47,021 nucleotides of DNA from Deinococcales bacterium (GTDB lineage: Bacteria; Deinococcota; Deinococci; Deinococcales; JAAFIG01): assembly GCA_013298595.1 (NCBI GenBank), contig JAAFIG010000038.1, positions 1-47,021 on the forward strand, given 5' to 3'. A model generated the notes under the pieces. That model worked only from the letters and a program-made list of their open reading frames with translations. It was not told the DNA's origin and ran no database searches. This document shows, piece by piece, positions 8,110-16,982 of the stretch. Position 1 is the stretch's first letter; every line of letters begins with the position of its first letter. The position numbers and the translations under genes are program-made.

Positions 8110-9423
8110 TCACGTTACCATCTGTGGTGAAACTGTCGGCGGCAAAATTGTGGCAACTTCTTGCTGCCAAACTGCAAGAGCCGTTAAAACTGCCTCGAGT
8201 TCTTGTTGACTCGGATTTGCCCCATATCGCACTCGTTGGTAAGCCTCGGTAATGATTTGCGTTTCGGCATACAAAGCAGGGTACTGAATATGAACCATGC
8301 TCGAGAATTCTGTGGGGGTTTGCGTTACACCTCGGCGCAATTCGAGGTCACGCAGCCAGACGAGCCATTGGTAATACGCAGCTCGGACAGCGTCTTTGGG
8401 TAACAGATATCTCAGTGGCTCGAGTACTGAGTTACCAGCCACAGCTTCGGAAGGGGGTTTATTGGTACGACGTTTATTTTGCATACGAGCAATGACAAAT
8501 AAGGCAAGAAAAAAGAGAATCCCTAACCATGCCATGCTGCTCGAGGTAAGTGGGAGTTGAATGGTTGTTTTAGCAATACTTGGTTGTATCAGGCTCAAAA
8601 TGACCAAACTAAGAAGAATGCCTACTATCAGTAACCATATCCATAGTGATTCTTTCTTTTGTGGCATACTATTTGGTTGTGGCATAAATCGTAATTTTTG
8701 TCGCACATACGCAAAATATGCCAGCATCAAACCAAGTACAATGGTGAAACCGATTGAGTTACTGAGCAATTCACCCGAGAATCCTGTGGCTCGAGTTTGG
8801 TCAATATTGGACAGAAAAGTCGTTCCCTCCAGAGATTGACTAGCCTCAGTATCGTTGTTAGCAAAACGAAAACTTGGAATTTCAGGTGTTACAAAAGGTG
8901 AAACTCGAGGAAATGGTAAAAATAAAGCCACAGCAGTGAGCATCAGTAGCGCCATTAAAACCGCAGCCCAATCCCGCACTCGAGAGCGTTGCTCGGCGAC
9001 TCGAGCCAAGGCTAACCCCGCGTGCCAACGCGCATTTGATACCAGTATCAGCAATAAAATACCTGCTAAACCAAGCGCTGATGGGACGAAACACCATAAA
9101 CCTGCTAACCAAATCCAGGGGCGTGGTGTGTCCTCCTCGAGACCCCATAACACTTGTAAAAACACAAAAGCCGCAAGCGCTACCTGGATTGCAATAATCG
9201 CGTGTTCGTTGGGTGTTGCTGCAGGTAATAAAAAAGCTATCAACACAGGCACAACCAATAAATTCAGTCCTAGCCGATGTGCTCGAGCTTGGGTAGCAAT
9301 CAAAGCAATGGTCAGTAAAACCACTACAAAAGCAATACCTACCACGATTTTCTCGATCTGTGGCAGAACAACCAACATCATGCTCAATAAACTAGGCAGC
9401 AAAACTTGCCATGGTAATGGCAT
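8110..9423 (-). CDS. Polytopic membrane protein with C-terminal DUF4129 domain, first of two
   Basis: A protein of about 437 residues, similar in layout to the next gene: many N-terminal membrane helices, one later helix (around SSMAWLGILFFLALFVIARM) and a DUF4129 C-terminus (RRGVTQTPTEFSSMV ... EAYQRVRYG). The two are probably diverged duplicates. The ATG at 9423 (MPLPWQVLL) was chosen; a longer frame from TTG at 9507 adds a polar extension unlike a membrane-protein start. This is the first gene of the MoxR operon, transcribed away from the oxidoreductase at 9613. Confidence 0.66.
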   Translation of the reverse strand: MPLPWQVLLPSLLSMMLVVLPQIEKIVVGIAFVVVLLTIALIATQARAHRLGLNLLVVPVLIAFLLPAATPNEHAIIAIQVALAAFVFLQVLWGLEEDTPRPWIWLAGLWCFVPSALGLAGILLLILVSNARWHAGLALARVAEQRSRVRDWAAVLMALLMLTAVALFLPFPRVSPFVTPEIPSFRFANNDTEASQSLEGTTFLSNIDQTRATGFSGELLSNSIGFTIVLGLMLAYFAYVRQKLRFMPQPNSMPQKKESLWIWLLIVGILLSLVILSLIQPSIAKTTIQLPLTSSSMAWLGILFFLALFVIARMQNKRRTNKPPSEAVAGNSVLEPLRYLLPKDAVRAAYYQWLVWLRDLELRRGVTQTPTEFSSMVHIQYPALYAETQIITEAYQRVRYGANPSQQELEAVLTALAVWQQEVATILPPTVSPQMVT

Positions 9424-9518
9424 GAAAATCGGTTCATCCGCCGTGATACCAATTTGATCTGACTTTCTGGATTGCACCGATTCACAATACTGCGTTTTTT
9501 GTTGCAATGACGAACAAA

Positions 9519-9540
9519 TTTGTCATGAATTTGTGACAAA
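9519..9540. promoter_or_regulatory. Inverted repeat in the divergent promoter region
   Basis: TTTGTCA, eight bases, then TGACAAA form a 7-bp inverted repeat between the divergent DUF4129 and oxidoreductase genes. It has the size and position of an operator, but no cognate regulator is evident in the window. Confidence 0.35.
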
Positions 9541-9612
9541 ACCATGTCTCTAAGCTGGCAAACCAACTCGAGCAATTACAATTCAAAGCGTGAAATCCGA
9601 GGAAAACCAAAA

Positions 9613-10653
9613 ATGAGTCAAAAAAAACTTGTTACAATCGCGCCCATGTCAAAAAACATTGCCATTCTTGGCGCTGGTGGTATCGCCAGCACCCATCACC
9701 GAGGTTACACCCGAGCCAATGCAAAAGTGATTGGTTTTGTAGAAGTTAATCAAACCACTCGAGCCAAACGCGAAGAAGAATGGAATGCTCCTGGTTTTGC
9801 CAGTTTTGAACAATTACTGGGAAATGTCAAACCCGAAGCTGTTTCGATCTGCACACCTAATGCCTACCACGCACCATTAACACTCGAGGCAGTCAAAAAT
9901 GGCATTCATGTACTGTGCGAAAAACCGTTATCACTCAGTCTCGAGGAATGCAGCACCATGATTAGTGCTGCCAAAGAAGCAGGTGTGATTCTGCAAACAG
10001 GGCATCATTTACGTGCCAATTGGTATGTGCAAAAAGCCAAAGAAATCATTACCAGTGGAGAACTAGGCAAAGTCACATTTATTCGCGCCCGCCAATCTCA
10101 CGATTGGGGTGGTTCAGGACGCGTTCCAGACACCTTCAGCACCTACGCTCGAGCTGGTGGCGGCACACTACTCGACAACGGCTGTCACTTGATGGATTTA
10201 GTACGTAACCTTGGTGGTGATGTCAAAAGTATTTATGCCAAAACAGCTACGCTTGCTTACCCCGTCGAAGTCGAAGACTTAGCCCTAGCCCACCTCGAGC
10301 TAAATTCAGGAGCACTTGCCAGTATCGAAAATTCTTGGTCAAGTATTGGCTTTGAAGAAGGTTTTTGGGTGTACGGCACCAAAGGCACACTCGAATGCAG
10401 TTTTACGGGCAGCCAACCTCGAGACTTAAAACACTACCACCGAGCCAGCCAAGACCAAGAATGGGGCGCTCGAGATAGTATCACGTACAAAGTTGGCAAC
10501 GAAGGTGGACACAGCGGCGAAATCGCTGCTTTCCTCGAGAGTATCGAACATAAAACCCAACCGATTTGCACAGGAGAAGATGGGCAAGAAAGTGTGCGTT
10601 TGGTTTTAGCCGCCTACCAAAGTGCCAAAGAGAACCGAGCAATCACACTCTAA
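9613..10653 (+). CDS. Gfo/Idh/MocA-family NAD(P)-dependent oxidoreductase
   Basis: A 346-residue oxidoreductase. The N-terminal Rossmann domain shows GAGGIAxxH near its start and CEKPLSL (the EKP lysine motif) about residue 105; the C-terminal domain has NGCHLMDLVRNLGG, carrying the Asp/His catalytic residues of the family. Members oxidise or reduce hydroxyls of sugars and inositols. GAGGA lies nine bases before the chosen ATG; a second ATG at 9646 (MSKNIAIL) is an alternative. The GH38 alpha-mannosidase gene is convergent beyond a repeat element. The substrate cannot be read from the sequence. Confidence 0.87.
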   Translation: MSQKKLVTIAPMSKNIAILGAGGIASTHHRGYTRANAKVIGFVEVNQTTRAKREEEWNAPGFASFEQLLGNVKPEAVSICTPNAYHAPLTLEAVKNGIHVLCEKPLSLSLEECSTMISAAKEAGVILQTGHHLRANWYVQKAKEIITSGELGKVTFIRARQSHDWGGSGRVPDTFSTYARAGGGTLLDNGCHLMDLVRNLGGDVKSIYAKTATLAYPVEVEDLALAHLELNSGALASIENSWSSIGFEEGFWVYGTKGTLECSFTGSQPRDLKHYHRASQDQEWGARDSITYKVGNEGGHSGEIAAFLESIEHKTQPICTGEDGQESVRLVLAAYQSAKENRAITL

Positions 10654-10685
10654 ATAGTTAAATTCCCTGACCTGATTCACAAGAT

Positions 10686-10830
10686 TAGACCTCGGGCGAA
10701 AGTCATTTTTTGCCGTTTTGAGGCAGGGCGACCACAAGGGTCACCCCTATAGGAACGATATTTTTTGTAGGGGCGGGGCTTGTCCCCTCCCGTGCTGAGA
10801 TTGAATTTGGCTACTTTCGCCTGAGGTCTA
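10686..10830. repeat. MITE-like element with 18-bp terminal inverted repeats
   Basis: A 145-bp non-coding element begins TAGACCTCGGGCGAAAGT and ends with the reverse complement of the same sequence, with one mismatch (17 of 18). Inside are two GC-rich hairpins: one around GGGCGACC/GGTCACCC (about 10725-10747) and a GTAGGGGCG palindrome (10767-10791). A second copy, in opposite orientation and truncated, begins at 46816. It lies between convergent genes and may also end transcription. Confidence 0.72.
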
Positions 10831-10854
10831 TTAACCCGCACTTGTCTTCTCGAG

Positions 10855-13836
10855 TTACCGCCAAAGTTTTAACGTGATAATTTCGGATACACCGACCTCG
10901 AGCTGTACTGTGCCATCCATCATTGCAATGTCTGCCATGTGTTCCTCGAGAATATTGACTTTGGTGATGCGTTTAGCTTTGAAGTGCTCGAAGTTGAGCT
11001 TGTGTTTGCCGCGTACTCCACTTGGTTCGTAGCAACGGATGATGATGGCATTATCCGTTTGGCTGCGTTTAATGGCGCTGACAACCAGTGTTTGTGAAAC
11101 CAATACAGCAGCAGCAGCAAGGATTGGGCTGTTGAATTGAATGGCTTTTTCGGTGGCAGCAAGAATTGGATCATGAGCTTGGAATTCTTGGTTGTTACCT
11201 ATTTCAATAGCGTAGCAAAATTCGTGTTTACCAAGGTCAGCCATTGGGTCTGGGTAGAGTGTGCCACGCAGCACAGACATTGTTAAGGTATTATTTTGCA
11301 TACCATAGCCGTACTTGCCATCATTGATAATCGCTACAGCATTCATGCCCTCTTGTAACAAGACAAAGCGTTGGGCACAAACTTCAAAAGCGGCAGCTTG
11401 CTCGAGGCTATTGGCATGGGTTGGACGTTGGGTGACACCAAAGGCTGTTTCGTACCAAGCGTTTTGATTGTGAATTCGCATCGGAAATTCGGCACGAACC
11501 ATGACCCGTTTTTCTTGCCAATCAATGTGGTTATGAATGTCTATGCCATTGGTTTTTAAAGTGAATATCTGGGTAAAACTTGAGTCTCGCCAAGTCCGAG
11601 TGACCCGCACACCATTGTCTAGGATTGAAAATTGGACTGTTCCATCAAGTGGTGTGGTTTGGGCTGGGTTGATATCCCACGCTTCCCATTCTCGAGGGAC
11701 ATCATGTTGCCACGTCCAAATGCAGGGTTGGGCAATATATTCGCGGTTTTGGTCTTTGTGTATCAGAGATGCTAACCAACCTTGGGCATTGATTTTGGCA
11801 CTAATGGTTGCTGACTCGAGGTGATATCCGCCATCTGGTAACGATTGAATTACCACATCTGTGCTGGTATTTGCTTGACTAGCATCGGCTAAGGCTTGCT
11901 CGAGGTGTTGACGTAACATACCTTGCCTAGAAGCACTATCGCGCAGCTGCTCGGCGTGTTGTACAGCTTGCTCGAGTGCTTGGTGAGCATCTTCGTAAAC
12001 TTCACGGATACTTGAACCTGGCAGAATATCGTGGAATTGATGCAGTAACAAGGTTTTCCAGATTTGCTCGAGTTCGGTTTTTGGGTATGGTACGTTTTCA
12101 TCTGCCCATGCCAGTGTCCAACATATTTCAGCTTCGACAATCCGATGCTCGAGTGCTCGATGCAGTTTCTTGATTTTGGCTTGCGTGGTTAAAGTACCTC
12201 GGTGTAACTCGAGGTACATCTCCCCTGTCCACACAGGTAAATCCGTTGGTAGGGTTTTGTAAAAATCATCCACTCGAGTCATACTTAATTTTGGTAAAGC
12301 AGGGTAGTTTTTAATCCGAGCGTAACTCTCGAGCATTTCGCGGCTGGGTCCACCCCCACCATCACCGTAGCCAAATGCCAATAGGCTTTGCGGGGCAGAT
12401 GGGTGTTTTAACCAAGCTTTACTATTTTTGCCTTTGAAACTGCGCCAAGTACCAAGGGTACTTTTAGGGTTAACAATCGCGTTGTAACTGTCTGGCACGT
12501 TCCAAAAGCAATGGGTTAACACCTTTGAACCATCCATACCTTGCCACCAAAATAAATCATGTGGAAATTCGGTGGTTTCGTTCCAACGCATTTTGGTAGT
12601 AAAAAATGTATGAATGCCTGCTAAACGCAACAATTGTGGCAGTTGTGGATGAAAACCAAAAGTATCAGGCAACCACGCAACACTCGAGATTCGACCAAAT
12701 TTTTCTTGAAAATAACTTTGCCCATATAATAATTGCCGCGCCCAAGATTCACCACTAGGCATCTGCCCATCGGGTTCAACCCACATACCCCCAATGATTT
12801 CCCAACGACCTTCTTGCACTCGAGCTTTGACCTCCTCGAACATGGCGGGGTTATCTTGCTCAAGCCACGCATACGCTTGTGCACTGGATTGATTAAAAGT
12901 AAAATCTGGGTAGCGTTTCATTAACTCGAGTACTGTGGCAAAAGTGCGTTCGATTTTGCGCCTTGTTTCAGAAATAGTCCATAACCAAGCTAAATCAATA
13001 TGGGCATGACCTGTTAGCGCAATCGCACCTTGAGCTGGATATAAACCACGAATTTTCTCGAGGTGTGTTTGCAGTTGTTCTTGAGCGATGTGCACCCCAA
13101 CTAACCATTGTGGGTCGAGCGGTATAATTTCTGGCATACTCGGCAAACTCCATAAAATGCTACGTTCAAAAGGTGTGCCTAGTGTGCCATGCAGCAACCG
13201 ACTGAGGTACGCATTGGCATTGCTTGTCCACGGTAACGACTCGAGAATATCCTCAGCAGCCGCCAGTAAATGTGGTACAACCTCGTGCTCATCCAATTCT
13301 TGAGCTGCCATATGCAATGTTTCTAAATCTGTAAGGAACGCCCGAATCTCGAGGTGTGGTGCAACCAAATGCGCTCTGGTGATAGTGGGAGTATCGTTTC
13401 TTGAACCAAATAAACCCTTAGGCACAACTTGTACCGTCACTTGGAAGGATTCGCCACCAACGGCTTGCTCGAGAATGGTAAAAGCTTTATGGAACGGGTT
13501 TAAACCACCTTTGTAAACCACTCCAGTTGTATTGGTAATTTCGACTAAACCCTCACCACCAAAATCCAACTCGAGTTCAACTGCAAAACCAGTCATTACA
13601 GTTGGGATAGTAAAACTTGCACAAAAAACCACAGCCCCTTGCTGATGGGTATTATAGCCATTTGTACCATCAGAAAAACCCCATGCCTCACCTAACTTAA
13701 TGGCTTGCATTGGCTGATTTGGTTGAGTCATTTCCCAAAGAGGAATCGGGGTTTCTACAGCATTACGCCAAGCAGAAAGTTCAAGCATTCGCCTTTCAAG
13801 CAAACGCAAACGCTGAGGAATGGTTAATTGCCACAT
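10855..13836 (-). CDS. GH38 alpha-mannosidase
   Basis: A 993-residue cytoplasmic glycoside hydrolase of family 38, of normal length for the bacterial subgroup. An N-terminal accessory beta domain precedes the catalytic domain, which has zinc ligands in HAHIDLAWLW (His279, Asp281), the nucleophile Asp391 in WLPDTFGFHPQLP, and the later HQFHDILPGSS motif. These enzymes hydrolyse alpha-mannosidic bonds with retention. GAGG lies just before the ATG at 13836. No mannose transporter or regulator is adjacent; the nearest sugar gene is the convergent Gfo/Idh/MocA oxidoreductase. Confidence 0.93.
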   Translation of the reverse strand: MWQLTIPQRLRLLERRMLELSAWRNAVETPIPLWEMTQPNQPMQAIKLGEAWGFSDGTNGYNTHQQGAVVFCASFTIPTVMTGFAVELELDFGGEGLVEITNTTGVVYKGGLNPFHKAFTILEQAVGGESFQVTVQVVPKGLFGSRNDTPTITRAHLVAPHLEIRAFLTDLETLHMAAQELDEHEVVPHLLAAAEDILESLPWTSNANAYLSRLLHGTLGTPFERSILWSLPSMPEIIPLDPQWLVGVHIAQEQLQTHLEKIRGLYPAQGAIALTGHAHIDLAWLWTISETRRKIERTFATVLELMKRYPDFTFNQSSAQAYAWLEQDNPAMFEEVKARVQEGRWEIIGGMWVEPDGQMPSGESWARQLLYGQSYFQEKFGRISSVAWLPDTFGFHPQLPQLLRLAGIHTFFTTKMRWNETTEFPHDLFWWQGMDGSKVLTHCFWNVPDSYNAIVNPKSTLGTWRSFKGKNSKAWLKHPSAPQSLLAFGYGDGGGGPSREMLESYARIKNYPALPKLSMTRVDDFYKTLPTDLPVWTGEMYLELHRGTLTTQAKIKKLHRALEHRIVEAEICWTLAWADENVPYPKTELEQIWKTLLLHQFHDILPGSSIREVYEDAHQALEQAVQHAEQLRDSASRQGMLRQHLEQALADASQANTSTDVVIQSLPDGGYHLESATISAKINAQGWLASLIHKDQNREYIAQPCIWTWQHDVPREWEAWDINPAQTTPLDGTVQFSILDNGVRVTRTWRDSSFTQIFTLKTNGIDIHNHIDWQEKRVMVRAEFPMRIHNQNAWYETAFGVTQRPTHANSLEQAAAFEVCAQRFVLLQEGMNAVAIINDGKYGYGMQNNTLTMSVLRGTLYPDPMADLGKHEFCYAIEIGNNQEFQAHDPILAATEKAIQFNSPILAAAAVLVSQTLVVSAIKRSQTDNAIIIRCYEPSGVRGKHKLNFEHFKAKRITKVNILEEHMADIAMMDGTVQLEVGVSEIITLKLWR

Positions 13837-13922
13837 AGCCTCAGTTTACACAGTCTCGACACCAAGGTCGCAATCCTTGATAGACTAAGCCGAACTCGAG
13901 CAAACTCGAGATGGAGGAAACC

Positions 13923-14117
13923 ATGAGTGCATGGCAATGGATAGCAGTTTTTTTTCTGGGCGGTTTCATCGCTTGGGTCTTACAATGGGTTTTAGATGTG
14001 GTCAAATGGAATGGTTCGCAACCCGCTCAAGGCATCACCAACGATGACCTGCGCGAAGAATTAATTGCAAAGCAACGCGAAGTCCTCGAGTTACGCGCTA
14101 AACTCGAGCAGCATTAA
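13923..14117 (+). CDS. Small membrane-anchored coiled-coil protein
   Basis: A 64-residue protein with one N-terminal membrane helix (IAVFFLGGFIAWVLQWVLDVV), a short linker and a charged C-terminal helix (DLREELIAKQREVLELRAKLEQH) of coiled-coil character. The ATG at 13923 is preceded by GGAGGAAACC; an in-frame ATG at 13911 overlaps this site and is rejected. It is followed closely by a second protein of the same design (14132) and a surface protein (14311). I do not recognise the family. Confidence 0.62.
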   Translation: MSAWQWIAVFFLGGFIAWVLQWVLDVVKWNGSQPAQGITNDDLREELIAKQREVLELRAKLEQH

Positions 14118-14131
14118 GGGGAGGCAATCTT

Positions 14132-14311
14132 ATGGAATACTTAGGCGTATTTTTACTTGGTGCTGGCACATTTTTTGTGCTGGAAATTGTTTACGATTAC
14201 TTTTTGTGGCGCACCAATGCCAACAAATCCAACGATGCCTTACGTGCTGATATTCTCAAAGTCAGCACCGAACTCGCGGCATTGCGTAGCAAAGTAGGGA
14301 GTGGTCATTGA
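14132..14311 (+). CDS. Second small membrane-anchored coiled-coil protein
   Basis: A 59-residue protein with an N-terminal membrane helix (MEYLGVFLLGAGTFFVLEIVYDYFL is interrupted only by acidic residues) and a C-terminal amphipathic helix (ALRADILKVSTELAALRSKV). AGGGGAGG precedes the ATG by about seven bases. Size, order and topology mirror the previous gene, so they are likely an ancient duplication. Its TGA overlaps the ATG of the next gene (TGATG), implying coupled translation. Function unknown. Confidence 0.6.
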   Translation: MEYLGVFLLGAGTFFVLEIVYDYFLWRTNANKSNDALRADILKVSTELAALRSKVGSGH

Positions 14312-15248
14312 TGGCACGAGGTTATCCGTTTCATCCTGTTAAAACCGCTGGTGCTTTACTTTTAGCTGGTGCAGCCAGTTTTGGCTTTCTCAATTGGAAC
14401 ACAGTTTCTTTAATTGCCCCAACCATTGCCCCAATCACTGGCGCAGTGGCTTCTGGTATGCGAACCCTTGAAGGGACAGGTGCAAAAAACGGCAAAGTCC
14501 AAGTTTTGTTAATGGACAAGCTGTTGGCACTACCAATGTAGACGCAAATGGCAATTGGAAACTTGACACCAACCTGCCAATAGGAGCCGTTAATGTGGTT
14601 GCCAAAGCCTACGATGGCAAAGTAGCAGCCCTCGAGAGCAACCCATTAAACCTAGACCTCAAAGCCCCATTTGCTGGTTTAAACGTCATGGCTGAAGGCG
14701 AGGGCATTCAGATTTACCAACCGCAACTCAAAGATGCCAACGGCTTTCTAGCCGCTGAAGAATTCACCATTTCAGGTTTAGCTCCTGCTGGCACAAAACT
14801 CGAGATTCTTGAAGGTGGAAAGAAAATCGGTGATGTAACCGCTGGCGCAGATGGTTTATGGAGTTACCTTGTTAAACCCAATGGCAATGGCGACATTGAT
14901 TACTTGGTACGCAGTGTTGGCAAAGAAGCAGGTGCCTTATACACCTTAAACATTGCTCCAAAAGGTGCAACTTCGGCAGTTTGCCCCTGCAAATTGCGTT
15001 TTATTCTCACCAACCCCAAAGCCCAAGCTGCCAATGTTAGCTTAAAAGGCTCGAGTAGCACTCCAGAACCCGTTAGTGCATTTATTCCATTTAAAGGTAA
15101 AACTGCCACTATGGTTTCGTTTATTGGTGTGGCTGCTGGCGATTACACTTATAATGTCGAACAAGCTGGTTTTATTAGTTTTGGTAAAACCGCCAGTCTG
15201 CCTAAGAATCGTACCATTAGTGTCTACTTAAATCCTGTAAAGAAGTGA
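14311..15248 (+). pseudogene. Membrane-anchored Ig-like surface protein, split by a frameshift
   Basis: Two frames make one protein. The first (14311-14541) has a membrane helix (AGALLLAGAASFGFLNWNTVSLIA) and reaches GTGAKNGKVQV. In the -1 frame the chain continues FVNGQAVGTTNVDANGNWKLDTNLP and on through the 14595-15248 frame. That sequence is the typical turn-rich pattern of bacterial Ig-like domains (xVNGxxVGTTxVDANGNWxLD). The break falls in the run GTTTTG at 14502-14507 and fits loss of one T. Restored, the protein would be about 312 residues, with N-terminal anchor and two or three beta domains. A real mutation, a sequencing error or slippage cannot be told apart here. Confidence 0.7.
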
Positions 15249-15263
15249 TAGAACAAGTAACTT

Positions 15264-15300
15264 AAAACCAGTTCGAGTTTGATTAACTCGAACTGGTTTT
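15264..15300. terminator. Bidirectional terminator between convergent genes
   Basis: A perfect 16-bp stem (AAAACCAGTTCGAGTT and its complement at 15285-15300) with a 5-base loop. A/T tracts at both ends suit termination in both directions, between the surface-protein gene and the convergent cyclase/KynB-like gene whose stop codon it overlaps. Confidence 0.85.
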
Positions 15301-15907
15301 ATTCTAGGATGCAACGAGCTGGTGCACCATCAGCCGCCTCAAGATTGAGTGGCAAACACACCAACCTATACCGCCCTGCTGTCACACCATCAAGCGCTAA
15401 ACTCTCGAGAATACACACACCGCTGGCTGCCAATGCTGCATGACCAGGCAAATCTTTACTGGTTAAGGTATCGGCACTTGGTGCATCTGTGCCAATCAAA
15501 CTAATGCCTTGAGCTGCTAAATACGGTGGCAAACTTGGGTCTACTACTGCCCACTCGAGCGGAAAGGACTGCCAATCATTGGGTTGCCCCGTCTTAAAGA
15601 GCACTTTTGTTACACCTGTTAAATCAATCTGCTCGAGTAAACTTGGTTCAAGGGTTGTTGCACCAATGGCATCTACGACTACACACTGCCCAACCCAAGT
15701 CTCGAGTGGCACTTCGTGAAGTTTGATGCCGTGGTCTATGTAATGCCACGGTGCATCCACATGCGTTCCAGTGTGGGTTCCCATTGTTATTGTGCCAACG
15801 TTAACAACTGCACCATCGGCGATTCGTACAGGCGTGGTGTACTCAACAGGATCAGTACCAATCCAGACGGGGCTGGTATTTGAGATACGACGTGTGACAT
15901 CAATCAT
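15299..15907 (-). CDS. kynB: Cyclase-family hydrolase, likely kynurenine formamidase
   Basis: A 202-residue metal-dependent amidase of the cyclase (PF04199) family. The metal site HTGTHVDAPWH (about residues 45-55) and the KynB-type sequence GTDAPSADTLTSKDLPGHAAL, GVCILESLAL and LVCLPLNLEAADGAPAR are present. KynB hydrolyses N-formyl-kynurenine to kynurenine and formate in tryptophan breakdown. No kynA or kynU lies nearby, so a related amide substrate is possible. It is separated from the SPFH gene by a terminator and so is likely transcribed alone. Confidence 0.75.
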   Translation of the reverse strand: MIDVTRRISNTSPVWIGTDPVEYTTPVRIADGAVVNVGTITMGTHTGTHVDAPWHYIDHGIKLHEVPLETWVGQCVVVDAIGATTLEPSLLEQIDLTGVTKVLFKTGQPNDWQSFPLEWAVVDPSLPPYLAAQGISLIGTDAPSADTLTSKDLPGHAALAASGVCILESLALDGVTAGRYRLVCLPLNLEAADGAPARCILE

Positions 15908-15928
15908 AACAGCAGTTTAAATGAAAAA

Positions 15929-15951
15929 TGGCGAAGATGTTATCTTCGCCA
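15929..15951 (-). terminator. Terminator after the SPFH gene
   Basis: A 10-bp perfect stem (TGGCGAAGAT / ATCTTCGCCA) with a 3-base loop, followed on the minus strand by TTTTTC. It lies between the SPFH gene and the KynB-like gene. Confidence 0.75.
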
Positions 15952-15967
15952 CCTTGAACATTGGCAC

Positions 15968-16912
15968 TTACTTTTGCTTTGTTAAACTTTCTAAGTTCAG
16001 TAAGAAATTACCAGATGATGGAATCATAATCGTTTGAATGGTTGGCGCAAGCTTCTCGGCAATGGTTAATTGAATCAGTTGTGGATTGGTTTTCAAAGCA
16101 TTCGCCCGTAAAGTCAAAGCTTGAGCTTCGCCTTGAGCACGCACAATAGCCGCTTTAGAATCACCATTGGCTTTAACCACCACTGTATCCGAGCGGATGC
16201 GTTCGGCTTCACGGTTGTTCTTTTCGGTTTGTACACGTTGTTCGGCAGTTTGTTTTTCCTCAATGGCTTTTGCCACACTATCAGGAATCCGCAATTCACG
16301 CAGCAGCACAGCTTTTAATTCGATATTAGATTTAAGAAATTCTTTCTCGAGATTCTTAATAATGACTGCCTCGAGTTCTTTGCGTTTGGTGCTGATTAAA
16401 TCAGCAGCATTAAAGCTACCAATGCCGTTACGCACTTCTGAACGCACAATAGGGCGAATAATCACGTCTTCGTAGCCAGGTCCAATTTCTTGATGCAAAG
16501 TTGGTACTTTTGCCGCAATAATCTGGTATTGCACAGTAATATCTGCTGAGATTTCCAAGCCTTCTCGAGATAAACCCTTAATGCTTTCGTCCTTGTCTGG
16601 TCCACCTTCGCCGCGTCTCGAGAGCGTCATTTCTTGCAAACGGGCATTGTAATACGTGACAGATTCAATACCGGGCAAAATAAAATGTGTTCCTGGCAGT
16701 AACACATCGGGTTTCATACCCGTAAAACGGTTCGAGATCACACCAGCCGAACCCACAGGCACACTGACCAAAGCCGCCGCACTTGTCCAAATAAGAATAC
16801 CAAAAACCACGCCTATTAAACCCACAGGACGCAACTTTGAAAACTGAGATTGTGCAAAACTAGCAACGATTGCCGCTAAACCCAATAAAATAACCAAGAC
16901 TCCAAAAAACAT
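15968..16912 (-). CDS. SPFH/prohibitin-family membrane protein
   Basis: A 314-residue protein with two N-terminal membrane helices (about 1-20 and 28-52), an SPFH/band-7 domain (VSVPVGSAGVISNRFTGMKPDVLLPGTHFILPGI ... broken here by context, about 50-230) and a charged helical region (AIEEKQTAEQRVQTEKNNREAERI) typical of prohibitins, stomatins and HflK/C. These proteins form membrane-associated cages or microdomains and often modulate proteases. The start has AGGAGG seven bases upstream. No NfeD or FtsH gene is adjacent, so the partner is unknown. Confidence 0.85.
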   Translation of the reverse strand: MFFGVLVILLGLAAIVASFAQSQFSKLRPVGLIGVVFGILIWTSAAALVSVPVGSAGVISNRFTGMKPDVLLPGTHFILPGIESVTYYNARLQEMTLSRRGEGGPDKDESIKGLSREGLEISADITVQYQIIAAKVPTLHQEIGPGYEDVIIRPIVRSEVRNGIGSFNAADLISTKRKELEAVIIKNLEKEFLKSNIELKAVLLRELRIPDSVAKAIEEKQTAEQRVQTEKNNREAERIRSDTVVVKANGDSKAAIVRAQGEAQALTLRANALKTNPQLIQLTIAEKLAPTIQTIMIPSSGNFLLNLESLTKQK

Positions 16913-16982
16913 GGTAGCCTCCTTTTCTATAGTTCAATACGACTCGAGTGACATAAACGTTCCGAAATTACGCCAAACAACT

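Noticed and set aside
8855-9457. 200-codon plus-strand open frame
   Set aside because: It is antisense to a DUF4129 membrane-protein gene; its basic, repetitive composition is that of a shadow frame.
14500-14510. Programmed -1 frameshift site in the surface-protein gene
   Set aside because: No heptamer of the X XXY YYZ kind in the zero frame and no obvious downstream stimulator; a mutation or error is simpler.
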